This document shows positions 1 through 5,570 of a DNA stretch of 5,570 nucleotides, in pieces. A model generated the notes under the pieces. It was not told the DNA's origin. It was given only the letters and a program-made list of their open reading frames with translations, and did no database searches. Origin of the DNA: Deltaproteobacteria bacterium (GTDB taxonomy: Bacteria; Myxococcota; B64-G9); the NCBI GenBank assembly GCA_030591745.1, contig JAUVAM010000311.1:1-5570 (forward strand), written 5' to 3'. A program made the position numbers and the translations under genes. The first letter of the stretch is position 1; each line of letters begins with the position of its first letter.

Positions 1-1215
1 ACGACTGCCCTGGGCGGCACGAGCGCAGAGATCCTCCATCAAGCCAAGCTCATCCAGGCTCACATGAGCACAGGAAAGGTCCAACACATGGGCGCCCGTT
101 TCCGCCTGGGCCGTCAGGCGCTCGAATGCCTCCTCCAGATCGCCTTTTTGCAAGGCCTCGCGGAAGGCCTTGGAGCCGGTGGCGTTCGCTCGTTCTCCGA
201 TGAAAAGGGGCGCAGGGGTCTGTCGAAGCGTCACGGCCTGAAAGGTGCTGGCCAGACTCGCGGGACGGGAACTTTGGTCCACCTGACGAGGCGCGAGTCC
301 AGCAAGGGCCTCGACCAGGACACGGATGGTCTCAGGGGTCGTACCGCAACAACCGCCCACCAGGTGAATCGGCAGGCTTTGCGCAAGCTCGACCACCGCT
401 GCCGCAAAGTCCTCGTCCGCCAAATCGTATCGCAGGCCACCCTTTTCATCCGAGACCGGCAGGCCCGCGTTGGGATAAACCCCAAGGGGCAGAGCCGTGT
501 GTCGGGCCAAAGCGGCCAAGTGCTCAGCCATGACGCTCGGGCCGGTGGCGCAGTTGAGTCCGATGAAGTCGAGTTCCAAAGGCGCAACCACCGCAGCCAC
601 CACCTCCATGTCCGGGCCGGTGAGCAAGGTGCCGCTTTCTTCCACCGTGACCGACAAGTAAATCGGCAAGGCCCGCTTGCCCATTGCATCCCGAGCAGCG
701 GCAATCGCCGCCTTGGCCTGCAGCAAATCCTGCACCGTCTCGACCATGATCAAATCCACCCCGCCGGCCACCAGGCCCTCCATCTGGCGCAGGTAGCCCG
801 CATACAACGTGGCGTAATCGATCTGACCCAAGGTCGCCAACTCGGCGCCGGGTCCCACTGAGGCGCCAACAAAACGAGGGGCGTCAGGGGTGGAAAAAGC
901 ATCCGCGCATTTGCGCGCAAGCTCGGCCGCTTCCCGATTGAGGCGCTCGCAGTCATCGGCCAGGCCGTGCTCGGCCAAGGTCGTGGCCGAAGCCGAAAAG
1001 GTATTGGTCTGGATAAGCTCAGCGCCAGCTTCCAGATAGTCTCGGTGGATGGTCTCGATCACATCGGGCCGACTGCGAACCAAAAACTCATTGCAGCCCG
1101 GATGTCCACTGAAGTCTTTGGGTCCAAGCCTCGCCGCCAGAATGGACGTACCCATGGCCCCGTCCATGACGAGGATGCGTTCTTGCGTCAGTTTCAGCAA
1201 ATCATGCCTGGGCAT
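1..1215 (-). CDS. metH: Cobalamin-dependent methionine synthase, N-terminal part (truncated by window edge)
   Basis: This cytosolic enzyme moves a methyl group from methyltetrahydrofolate through cobalamin to homocysteine, giving methionine. The 405 visible codons contain the whole homocysteine-binding barrel (about residues 8-315) and the start of the pterin-binding domain (from about 336). Seen directly: DGAMGT at 18-23, ETVQD at 159-163, and the three expected zinc-ligand cysteines, Cys222 in GLNCATG and Cys289/Cys290 in GGCCGTTP. The folate domain opens with GERANATGSK at 340-349. The second strand of that domain (HVLDLSCAHVSLDE) differs from the E. coli MetH form and resembles a divergent MetH subgroup. 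The frame stays open to base 1, so the rest of the pterin domain and any cobalamin and activation domains lie outside. ATG 1215 is preferred over ATG 1239 because a GGAGG lies 10 nt upstream of it. A bare homocysteine S-methyltransferase is excluded by the pterin domain. The gene lies 72 bp downstream of the lipoprotein gene on the same strand. Confidence 0.95.
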   Translation of the reverse strand, partial: MPRHDLLKLTQERILVMDGAMGTSILAARLGPKDFSGHPGCNEFLVRSRPDVIETIHRDYLEAGAELIQTNTFSASATTLAEHGLADDCERLNREAAELARKCADAFSTPDAPRFVGASVGPGAELATLGQIDYATLYAGYLRQMEGLVAGGVDLIMVETVQDLLQAKAAIAAARDAMGKRALPIYLSVTVEESGTLLTGPDMEVVAAVVAPLELDFIGLNCATGPSVMAEHLAALARHTALPLGVYPNAGLPVSDEKGGLRYDLADEDFAAAVVELAQSLPIHLVGGCCGTTPETIRVLVEALAGLAPRQVDQSSRPASLASTFQAVTLRQTPAPLFIGERANATGSKAFREALQKGDLEEAFERLTAQAETGAHVLDLSCAHVSLDELGLMEDLCARAAQGSR

Positions 1216-1225
1216 ACGCCAAGGG

Positions 1226-1230
1226 CCTCC
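1226..1230 (-). promoter_or_regulatory. Ribosome binding site of metH
   Basis: Minus-strand GGAGG, 10 nt before ATG 1215. It decides the start: the in-frame ATG at 1239 lies upstream of this site and would add eight residues that match nothing expected in MetH. An in-frame TGA at 1257-1255 limits any further extension. Confidence 0.7.
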
Positions 1231-1287
1231 ATGCAGCATCCGAGGCGCAGTCTGTCACAGAATGGGAGGCGAAACAAGCCGGCGAAA

Positions 1288-3105
1288 TCACTCACAGCCG
1301 ATGCTCAAACCCGAGAAATGGGCCCCGATTTGGCGAGACACACCATTCACATCATAAAAACAAGCCCCGCCCACCACATCCAAATCGTACTCACCCAATC
1401 CATTCGGCGGCCAAGAGGAAAACACGCAGCAACATGCTGGGCATTCCAGGCTCGCCTCATCCTGGTCTGTAAACAACCGGAAGGAGGGCAAATCCTCGAA
1501 GACCTCGGTCGTGTTTGCTTCGACGTTGATAAAAAAATAGTCGGCAGCCATGTCATAAGCGTTGTAGTTCAATAGCAGCGAAGATCCCGAGAGCAACAGG
1601 TTTCGCAACAAGTCAGTTTCCTGCCCCAGGAATCCAAAAATGTTGGCCTGAAGGAAAATCCGGCGATCACCCGACAGCCATGAGAATCCAACCTGGTGAC
1701 GCAGACAGGTATTGAATGCAACGATTCCCCAATCATCGGTCGGCAGAGGGATGTTGTCATCATCTCTCACGTCGATACATGACCCGACAATCAGGCCCTC
1801 TCGACCCAAAAGAATGTTGCCGTATATCGACAGCCTTTCGTTGTCGAACACGCGAATCGAACTAATGAGGGCATCCTCAAAGCGATTAAAGCGAAGCACA
1901 TGGATGCCGGAGCAGCCGCCCACGTCCAGACCGAAGGCGGGGGGGGCCTGGATGGTGTTGAACTCAACGATTAAGTCGCTTGAGCCTTGCAGCCGAATTC
2001 CCCTGCCCTCGTCAGGGGGATGTGTCGCAGGGGTGCAACTTTCGCCTGTCTCACAGCCCTGACAATATCCTTCGCCGCTTATGGAATGTACGAGGTTGTG
2101 ATGCAGATGGCAGTTCTGGCAGGCATCCAGAAGCACACAGGACCAGTCCCCCGCTCCGCAGTTGCCCCAGCCCATCGAGCAATCCAAATTTTGCAAACGA
2201 ACGGACTCTCCCCCCTTAACCTCAAGTCTGCCCACGAAATGCAAACCATCGACCACCACACCCGCCACGTCGCGGATCAGCAAAGCGGAACCCAGGCAGC
2301 CACTGTCGTTCCATGGGTCACAGGAGTGCAGAATCGGCGGGTCCGATGGATCAGCGGCCCTGAGCACAATGGGTTGCTCGATCGAGCCGTTCTTGCCCTC
2401 CATGCCGAATACGGCCCGCTGGGTGGCCCAGTACTCGACCTCTTGATAATAGTCGCCGCCGTGCAAGACAAGGGTCGTCCCCGGCGTGACATCGTCTAAT
2501 GCCTCTTGCAAATCATTGTAGCGGCCGTTCAATCCAGTACTATCGGCACAAGCATCCACCTGCCCATTGCCGGCGTATGGACAATCAAGATCGACGTATC
2601 GTTCCTCATTGCCGGTTAGAAACGCGTCACATTCACCGCAGTCTTGCGGGCAGACAGCACAAGTCTCGAACTCCGAATCGCAAACAGCATCCTCGGCGCA
2701 CACGGCAAGCATCGGCGTAGTCGTGCCGGCGTCTTCCGGGCCTCCGTCATCCGCCCCTGCGTCTATGCCCCCGTCGTCCGAGCCGGCGTCCAGGTCTCCG
2801 TTGCCGGAGTCTCCTCCGTCATCTCCTCCGTCATCTCCTCCGTCATCTCCTCCATCATCTCTCCCGGCGTCTCTCCCTCCGTCCTGACCGCAGCTTTCCC
2901 CTGGCCAGCAACCACAAATCTCCGGGTCTTCGTTTTTGTCGATGGGCACGCATACCAAATCGCCGATGCAGACACAGGAGTCGTTGGGACAAAGACCTCC
3001 ATCGCCGCAGGTCGGAAAAGCCCCCATGTCCAAGTCCGGTTTGAAGTCACAGGCACCAAGAGAAAACAGGAGCAGAAAAAGCCCAAACGTACGAAAGAAA
3101 GCCAT
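1288..3105 (-). CDS. Predicted Cys-rich lipoprotein with Asp/Gly linker and right-handed beta-helix domain
   Basis: A 605-residue protein predicted to be exported and lipid-anchored; no function can be assigned. Residues 1-19 form a lipoprotein signal: Arg5, a hydrophobic core, and lipobox LGAC with Cys19 as the lipidation site. Residues 31-72 are a small Cys-rich module. Residues 73-127 are a flexible Asp/Gly linker with DGGD repeats. A second Cys module at 136-159 has the CxxCPxDCGxC type of spacing seen in many myxobacterial surface proteins. From about 195 to 600 the pattern fits a parallel beta-helix of the pectate-lyase-like fold, with repeated turns such as VVVDGLHF, LIVEFNTI and LSIYGNIL, and it ends in an IGAHFSG segment like the closing strand of such proteins. 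There are 36 cysteines in all. I see no clear catalytic lyase motif, so it may bind or display rather than cut. The start was set at 3105 because the lipobox signal begins there; the in-frame ATG at 3210 would overlap the ppk2 start and bury the signal. No good ribosome binding site precedes 3105. Confidence 0.82.
   Translation of the reverse strand: MAFFRTFGLFLLLFSLGACDFKPDLDMGAFPTCGDGGLCPNDSCVCIGDLVCVPIDKNEDPEICGCWPGESCGQDGGRDAGRDDGGDDGGDDGGDDGGDSGNGDLDAGSDDGGIDAGADDGGPEDAGTTTPMLAVCAEDAVCDSEFETCAVCPQDCGECDAFLTGNEERYVDLDCPYAGNGQVDACADSTGLNGRYNDLQEALDDVTPGTTLVLHGGDYYQEVEYWATQRAVFGMEGKNGSIEQPIVLRAADPSDPPILHSCDPWNDSGCLGSALLIRDVAGVVVDGLHFVGRLEVKGGESVRLQNLDCSMGWGNCGAGDWSCVLLDACQNCHLHHNLVHSISGEGYCQGCETGESCTPATHPPDEGRGIRLQGSSDLIVEFNTIQAPPAFGLDVGGCSGIHVLRFNRFEDALISSIRVFDNERLSIYGNILLGREGLIVGSCIDVRDDDNIPLPTDDWGIVAFNTCLRHQVGFSWLSGDRRIFLQANIFGFLGQETDLLRNLLLSGSSLLLNYNAYDMAADYFFINVEANTTEVFEDLPSFRLFTDQDEASLECPACCCVFSSWPPNGLGEYDLDVVGGACFYDVNGVSRQIGAHFSGLSIGCE
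2810..2857 (-). repeat. 12-bp tandem repeat encoding the DGGD linker
   Basis: Four consecutive copies of a 12-bp unit (plus strand tctcctccgtca); the first three are identical and the fourth, at 2846-2857, has one change (g to a). The period is four codons, so gain or loss of a unit keeps the lipoprotein frame and only changes the length of the Asp/Gly linker. Less regular relatives of the unit continue on both sides (about 2750-2890). Confidence 0.85.
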
Positions 3106-3111
3106 GACGCC

Positions 3112-3117
3112 ATCATA
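3112..3117 (-). promoter_or_regulatory. Possible -10 element for the lipoprotein gene
   Basis: The minus strand reads TATGAT (5 of 6 matches to TATAAT), 6 nt before ATG 3105. If used, transcription would begin at or next to the A of the start codon, giving a leaderless message. That would agree with the lack of a Shine-Dalgarno sequence. No convincing -35 hexamer sits 17 nt upstream, so this is tentative. Confidence 0.25.
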
Positions 3118-3144
3118 GCGCCAGGAGTCACAAACGTACAGGCC

Positions 3145-3173
3145 TTGGCTGAGGGCAGGCAATGGGCTATGCT
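3145..3173 (+). promoter_or_regulatory. Candidate sigma70-type promoter for ppk2
   Basis: TTGGCT at 3145-3150 and TATGCT at 3168-3173 are separated by exactly 17 bp. Each hexamer matches 4 of 6 consensus positions. Transcription would start near 3180, leaving a leader of about 30 nt that carries the ribosome binding site. It lies in the 103-bp divergent region shared with the lipoprotein gene. Confidence 0.4.
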
Positions 3174-3199
3174 GGCGGAAGTTTTTCGGATGCCAACCG

Positions 3200-3204
3200 G
3201 GAGG
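3200..3204 (+). promoter_or_regulatory. Ribosome binding site of ppk2
   Basis: GGAGG with four bases (aaac) before ATG 3209. The spacing is short, but this is the only good site and it agrees with the family's N-terminus. Confidence 0.7.
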
Positions 3205-3208
3205 AAAC

Positions 3209-4024
3209 ATGAAGAAGCTCTACGATCATTTCCTGATCAAGCATGGCGAGAGAGTACACCTGAAGGACAAGGATGCGGATTATGCCGCCGGCCTCAAGAA
3301 CAAGGAAGAGGCCGCCGAGCGCTTGGCCAAAAACCGGCTTAAGATGGCCGAATTACAACGCCGGCTTTTCGCCGAAGGCAAACAAAGCCTGCTAATCGTC
3401 TTGCAAGCCATGGATGCAGGTGGCAAGGACGGCACCATTCGCCACGTCATGAAGGGCATCAACCCCCAGGGCTGCCGCGTGACCAATTTCCGCGCACCCA
3501 GCTCGGAAGAGCGATCCCACGACTTCTTATGGCGTGCTCACAAGGCCGCTCCGGCCAAGGGCATGATCGGCATCTTCAACCGCAGTCACTATGAAGACGT
3601 GCTGGTGGTCCGGGTCCACGACATGGTGCCCAAGAAAATCTGGTCCAAGCGCTACAAAATGATCAACGACTTTGAAGCACACCTGGCTGATCATGGCACC
3701 CGCATCGTGAAGTTCTTCTTGCACATTTCAAAAGATGAGCAAAGAGCTCGCTTTCAAGAGCGCATCGACCGGCCCGACAAGCGCTGGAAGGTCAACCCCC
3801 AGGATTTCGAAGAGCGCAAGTACTGGGACGACTATATGAAGGCCTTCGAAGACGTCTTAGGCAAGTGCTCCACCAAGCAAGCCCCCTGGTTCGTCATCTC
3901 CTCGGACAGAAAATGGTTCCGCAACCTGGCCATCTCCGAGATCCTGGTCCGCACCCTGGAAGAAATGGACCCCCAATTTCCACGAGCCGACTTCGACCCC
4001 GAAACACTGGTCATCCCCGACTGA
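3209..4024 (+). CDS. ppk2: Polyphosphate kinase 2 family, class III-like polyphosphate:nucleotide phosphotransferase
   Basis: A cytosolic enzyme that uses inorganic polyphosphate to phosphorylate nucleotides. Members most like this one (for example the Meiothermus ruber class III enzyme) act on both AMP and ADP, so it could regenerate ADP and ATP from polyphosphate. The single-domain P-loop kinase of 271 residues is full length for the group. Seen directly: Walker A DAGGKDG at 69-75, followed by TIRHVMKGINPQG; Walker B region IFNRSHYEDVLVVRV at 122-136; KFFLHISKDEQ at 168-178; lid segment ERIDRPDKRWK at 184-194; and APWFVISSDRKWFRN at 225-239. Similarity by eye to class III runs the whole length, with the typical charged N-terminal helix before the core. 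Class II (AMP-specific) and class I (mainly GDP/ADP-type) are less likely, but substrate preference cannot be settled from motifs alone. It has its own promoter candidate and is divergent from the lipoprotein gene and convergent with the porin gene, so it is probably monocistronic. No phosphate-starvation operator was recognised. Confidence 0.95.
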   Translation: MKKLYDHFLIKHGERVHLKDKDADYAAGLKNKEEAAERLAKNRLKMAELQRRLFAEGKQSLLIVLQAMDAGGKDGTIRHVMKGINPQGCRVTNFRAPSSEERSHDFLWRAHKAAPAKGMIGIFNRSHYEDVLVVRVHDMVPKKIWSKRYKMINDFEAHLADHGTRIVKFFLHISKDEQRARFQERIDRPDKRWKVNPQDFEERKYWDDYMKAFEDVLGKCSTKQAPWFVISSDRKWFRNLAISEILVRTLEEMDPQFPRADFDPETLVIPD

Positions 4025-4037
4025 TTACATCGTTGCT

Positions 4038-5381
4038 TCAGTATACGAACTGGGCGCGCAGAAAAAAGTGGTGCACCCAGTGGCCTGCTTCTGAAGGGTT
4101 CTGAACCGGCAAGATGTCTGCATCGTAGTCGGGGGCCAACTCCCGCCGACCGAATCGAAGTCCTTGATAGACGGCTGACAGGCGAAAGCCATTGTCAAGG
4201 TAGCCATTGAGCCCCAGGGTCAGGCCCTCGACCCAAGAGTCGGGCAAGGGCGCGTGGTCTTCATCTCCCGAAGGCGTACTCAACACGCGCGTCCCATCCG
4301 AAAAATCCAAACTCTCGAATCGGGCCGAAAATTCGATGCCGGTCACAGGCCCTGAGGTATCCCGCTCACCCCAGAGCTGGGCGGCCAGTTCGGCATAAAA
4401 GCCTTCGATTTTCCATGGCTCCAAATCGCCTACGCTGACCATGCTCTCGCCCACCCGCTGGCTGTCCTCAACGCCATCCCGGGCCTGGCGTTGCCACTGG
4501 TACTCGGCTCGAAAACTCAGCACAGGTGCCACCCATTCAAGTTCCGCGCCCCAACGCAACTGCTCGCCGCGAATGCTTGGGGGCACAACGAAGGTCCACC
4601 CGGCCATGCTCCGTCCCCGAAAACCGCGCCTGCGTGGACCCTCGCCCCAGGAGAACGATCCGCCCATGCCCAGTCCTTCGAGCCAGGGACCGAGGCCACG
4701 CAGAGGACGAATGCTCAAACGCCCCACGAAATCCGGCTTTTCGTTCACGTCCACCGTCAAATCCCGACTGCCCGTGACCACCGCCAGGCCATATTCGATC
4801 CGCTTGCCCAAAAATCCACCGTGCAGCATCAGGCCCGTGTCACGGAAGTCTTTCGGATTGCCCGCCACCAGGGGTGCCTCCAGCAATGCCCGGTCAGGCA
4901 GACTGAGAAGCTGACTGCGGCCAAAGGGAATTTTGAAATGCCCCGCCCGTATCTTTAGCCAGGACCAAAAACGAGCCTCGAACCACAGGTCCATCTTGAC
5001 GGGGTCCAAGCTTGCCAGCTCCAAATCCAGGCGCCCACCCCAAATGCGATTCAACTGAAAGTCCGCGCGCAGCCTCGCCACGCGCATGTCCGGCCCCAAT
5101 TGCCAACTCTTGTCGTAGCCGGTCTCCACCCGGGGAAAGGCCTCAAAATCCATAGCGAGCCAGCCGCTGATTTCCAAGCTGTCGGCACCTCCGGCATCCG
5201 ACCAACACAGGGTCTTGTCCTTGGCCAGAGCAGAAAAACTCGCAAACAGCACCAAGGAAAACACTGCGCAATACGCCGCAGCATAAGAGGCCCTACAAAA
5301 AAGGGCCTCTAACGCCGCAGCATAAGAGGCCCTACAAAAAAGGGCCTCTAACAGAATGAAGACGCTCGGGCGGGACCGCAT
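4038..5381 (-). CDS. Outer-membrane porin, phosphate-selective porin O/P-like, with a repeat-expanded signal peptide
   Basis: A predicted outer-membrane beta-barrel of 447 residues in the family of Pseudomonas OprO/OprP, which pass phosphate, polyphosphate or other anions; specificity here is unknown. Seen: alternating amphipathic strands throughout; the family-like stretch from about 143 to 203 with IRAGHFKIPFGRSQ, then LLEAPLV, FRDTGLMLHG and YGLAVVTG; and an aromatic C-terminus (FLRAQFVY), as barrel assembly expects, though with final Tyr rather than Phe. The predicted mature protein starts near Lys54, after Ala-Leu-Ala. The 53-residue signal region is unusually long because residues 11-23 and 24-36 are identical 13-residue repeats encoded by a 39-bp tandem duplication. 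ATG 5381 is chosen because it supplies a basic n-region (MRSRPS) and lies 7 nt after the upstream gene's stop, suggesting an operon with coupled translation. An alternative is a GTG start at about 5264, after the repeats, but that peptide would lack a charged n-region. The stop faces the ppk2 stop 13 bp away with no clear terminator between them. Confidence 0.87.
   Translation of the reverse strand: MRSRPSVFILLEALFCRASYAAALEALFCRASYAAAYCAVFSLVLFASFSALAKDKTLCWSDAGGADSLEISGWLAMDFEAFPRVETGYDKSWQLGPDMRVARLRADFQLNRIWGGRLDLELASLDPVKMDLWFEARFWSWLKIRAGHFKIPFGRSQLLSLPDRALLEAPLVAGNPKDFRDTGLMLHGGFLGKRIEYGLAVVTGSRDLTVDVNEKPDFVGRLSIRPLRGLGPWLEGLGMGGSFSWGEGPRRRGFRGRSMAGWTFVVPPSIRGEQLRWGAELEWVAPVLSFRAEYQWQRQARDGVEDSQRVGESMVSVGDLEPWKIEGFYAELAAQLWGERDTSGPVTGIEFSARFESLDFSDGTRVLSTPSGDEDHAPLPDSWVEGLTLGLNGYLDNGFRLSAVYQGLRFGRRELAPDYDADILPVQNPSEAGHWVHHFFLRAQFVY
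5273..5352. repeat. Two tandem 39-bp palindrome-containing units within the porin signal-peptide codons
   Basis: Units at 5273-5311 and 5312-5350 are identical over 39 bp, with two further matching bases at 5351-5352. Each has a perfect 9-bp inverted repeat (agaggccct / agggcctct) around a 7-base loop acaaaaa: arms at 5286-5294 and 5302-5310 in the first unit, 5325-5333 and 5341-5349 in the second. The unit length is 13 codons, so the reading frame is kept. Each unit encodes LEALFCRASYAAA. The form resembles small palindromic elements that insert in frame into genes (Rickettsia palindromic elements are the known parallel), but no family assignment is possible from one locus. Confidence 0.95.
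5297..5333 (-). terminator. Terminator-like stem formed across the two repeat units
   Basis: On the minus strand the second arm of the first-transcribed unit (AGGGCCTCT, 5333-5325) can pair with the first arm of the next unit (AGAGGCCCT, 5310-5302) around a 14-nt loop. Five T residues follow (5301-5297). A 9-bp GC-rich stem plus T-run is the shape of an intrinsic terminator in the direction of the porin gene. It competes with the two within-unit hairpins, whose loops are shorter, so it may rarely form. Its position inside the coding region, shortly after the upstream gene's stop, leaves open whether it ends the upstream transcript, attenuates the porin, or does nothing. Confidence 0.35.
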
Positions 5382-5388
5382 TGAGGGC

Positions 5389-5570
5389 TCAGTTTCCAGC
5401 CGGGGTCAGCACGATCAAGTAGCTGTCTTTGACGAAGAAGGAATGGTCCAGTTCCTCACTGGACTCGAAAACGATGCGCCTGGTCGTCAACTCCAGGTAA
5501 CCGTTTTGCATGTTGCTCCAGGAGGCGTATCCGCCGAAGGTGTAGCCGTCGGTGCCGTAGGCCTGATACC
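5389..5570 (-). CDS. C-terminal fragment of an unrecognised protein upstream of the porin
   Basis: An open frame enters from the right edge (first full codon at 5568) and ends at TGA 5391-5389, giving 59 residues of a longer protein. The sequence is rich in Tyr, Gly and Ser at first (YGTDGYTFGGYASW, about residues 4-17 of the fragment) and then has alternating beta-type stretches (GYLELTTRRIVFES and SYLIVLTPAGN). This suggests a beta-rich, possibly exported or surface protein, but I do not recognise the family. The gene runs in the same direction as the porin gene with only 7 nt between stop and start, so the two are probably co-transcribed. The start and most of the gene are outside the window. 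Confidence 0.65.
   Translation of the reverse strand, partial: YQAYGTDGYTFGGYASWSNMQNGYLELTTRRIVFESSEELDHSFFVKDSYLIVLTPAGN

Noticed and set aside
64..861. Plus-strand 265-codon open frame
   Set aside because: It is antisense to metH, whose translation matches the family along its whole length; the plus-strand product is Arg/Gln/His-rich with no recognisable domain.
1210..1229. agggcctcc near the metH start as a further copy of the porin palindrome arm
   Set aside because: Only 8 of 9 bases match one arm, with no partner arm or loop; chance similarity to a GC-rich 9-mer overlapping the ribosome binding site.
1216..1287. Possible riboswitch or separate promoter in the 72-bp gap before metH
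   Set aside because: The gap is too short for a cobalamin or SAM riboswitch plus platform, and no convincing -35/-10 pair or strong hairpin is visible; read-through from the lipoprotein gene is possible.
967..1575. Plus-strand 202-codon open frame spanning the metH start and the lipoprotein end
   Set aside because: It lies antisense across two better-supported genes and their junction, with no ribosome binding site or recognisable motif.
2097..2121. CxxCH (C329 Q N C332 H333) in the lipoprotein as a c-type heme site
   Set aside because: It falls inside a beta-helix repeat turn of the usual pattern (DACQNCHLHHNLVH) in a protein with 36 cysteines; there is no second heme feature or cytochrome fold. 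Chance is the simpler explanation.
3103..3210. Upstream ATG at 3210 for the lipoprotein gene, adding 35 residues
   Set aside because: The extension crosses the ppk2 start and ribosome binding site on the opposite strand and would place the lipobox signal internally; the signal starting at 3105 is a far better N-terminus.
2644..3342. Plus-strand 232-codon open frame with Ser/Val/Ile repeats
   Set aside because: The repeats are the antisense reading of the DGGD minisatellite, and the 3' part overlaps ppk2 in another frame.
4020..4042. Inverted repeat ACTGA / TCAGT around the two facing stop codons as a bidirectional terminator
   Set aside because: The stem is only 5 bp, AT-containing, with a 13-nt loop and no T-run on either side; the symmetry mostly reflects that both genes end in TGA.

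Overview
The window looks like chromosomal DNA from a fairly GC-rich Gram-negative bacterium. A myxobacterium-like lineage (Myxococcota or the former Deltaproteobacteria) fits best. The main pointer is a lipoprotein that joins Cys-rich modules to a right-handed beta-helix through an Asp/Gly-rich linker, a construction common in that group. This placement is an inference from style, not from a phylogenetic marker.

Layout. Positions 1-1215 (minus) hold the first 405 codons of a cobalamin-dependent methionine synthase (metH), whose 3' part runs off the left edge. Positions 1288-3105 (minus) encode a large predicted secreted lipoprotein, 72 bp upstream of metH on the same strand. A short divergent region (3106-3208) separates it from ppk2 (3209-4024, plus), a complete class III-like polyphosphate kinase 2. 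Convergent to ppk2, with 13 bp between stop codons, is an outer-membrane porin of the phosphate-selective O/P family (4038-5381, minus). Its start codon lies 7 nt after the stop of another minus-strand gene, of which only the last 59 codons are present (5389-5570). No stretch over 300 bp lacks a gene, and I see no tRNA, rRNA, CRISPR array or insertion sequence.

The most notable feature is at the 5' end of the porin gene. Two identical 39-bp units lie in tandem, in frame, inside the signal-peptide coding region, and each contains a 9-bp perfect inverted repeat. Removing both units on paper leaves a clean 27-residue signal peptide ending in Ala-Leu-Ala. This suggests a palindromic element entered the gene in frame and then duplicated. 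The duplication also creates a second possible pairing between the units, followed by a T-run on the coding strand, so the transcript could in principle choose between two hairpins and one terminator-like stem.

How the genes work together. metH is housekeeping one-carbon and methionine metabolism. ppk2 (polyphosphate-driven nucleotide phosphorylation) and the O/P-family porin (anion or phosphate uptake in characterised relatives) could both belong to phosphate physiology, but they are convergent and not co-transcribed, so adjacency is the only link. The lipoprotein has no recognisable enzymatic assignment.
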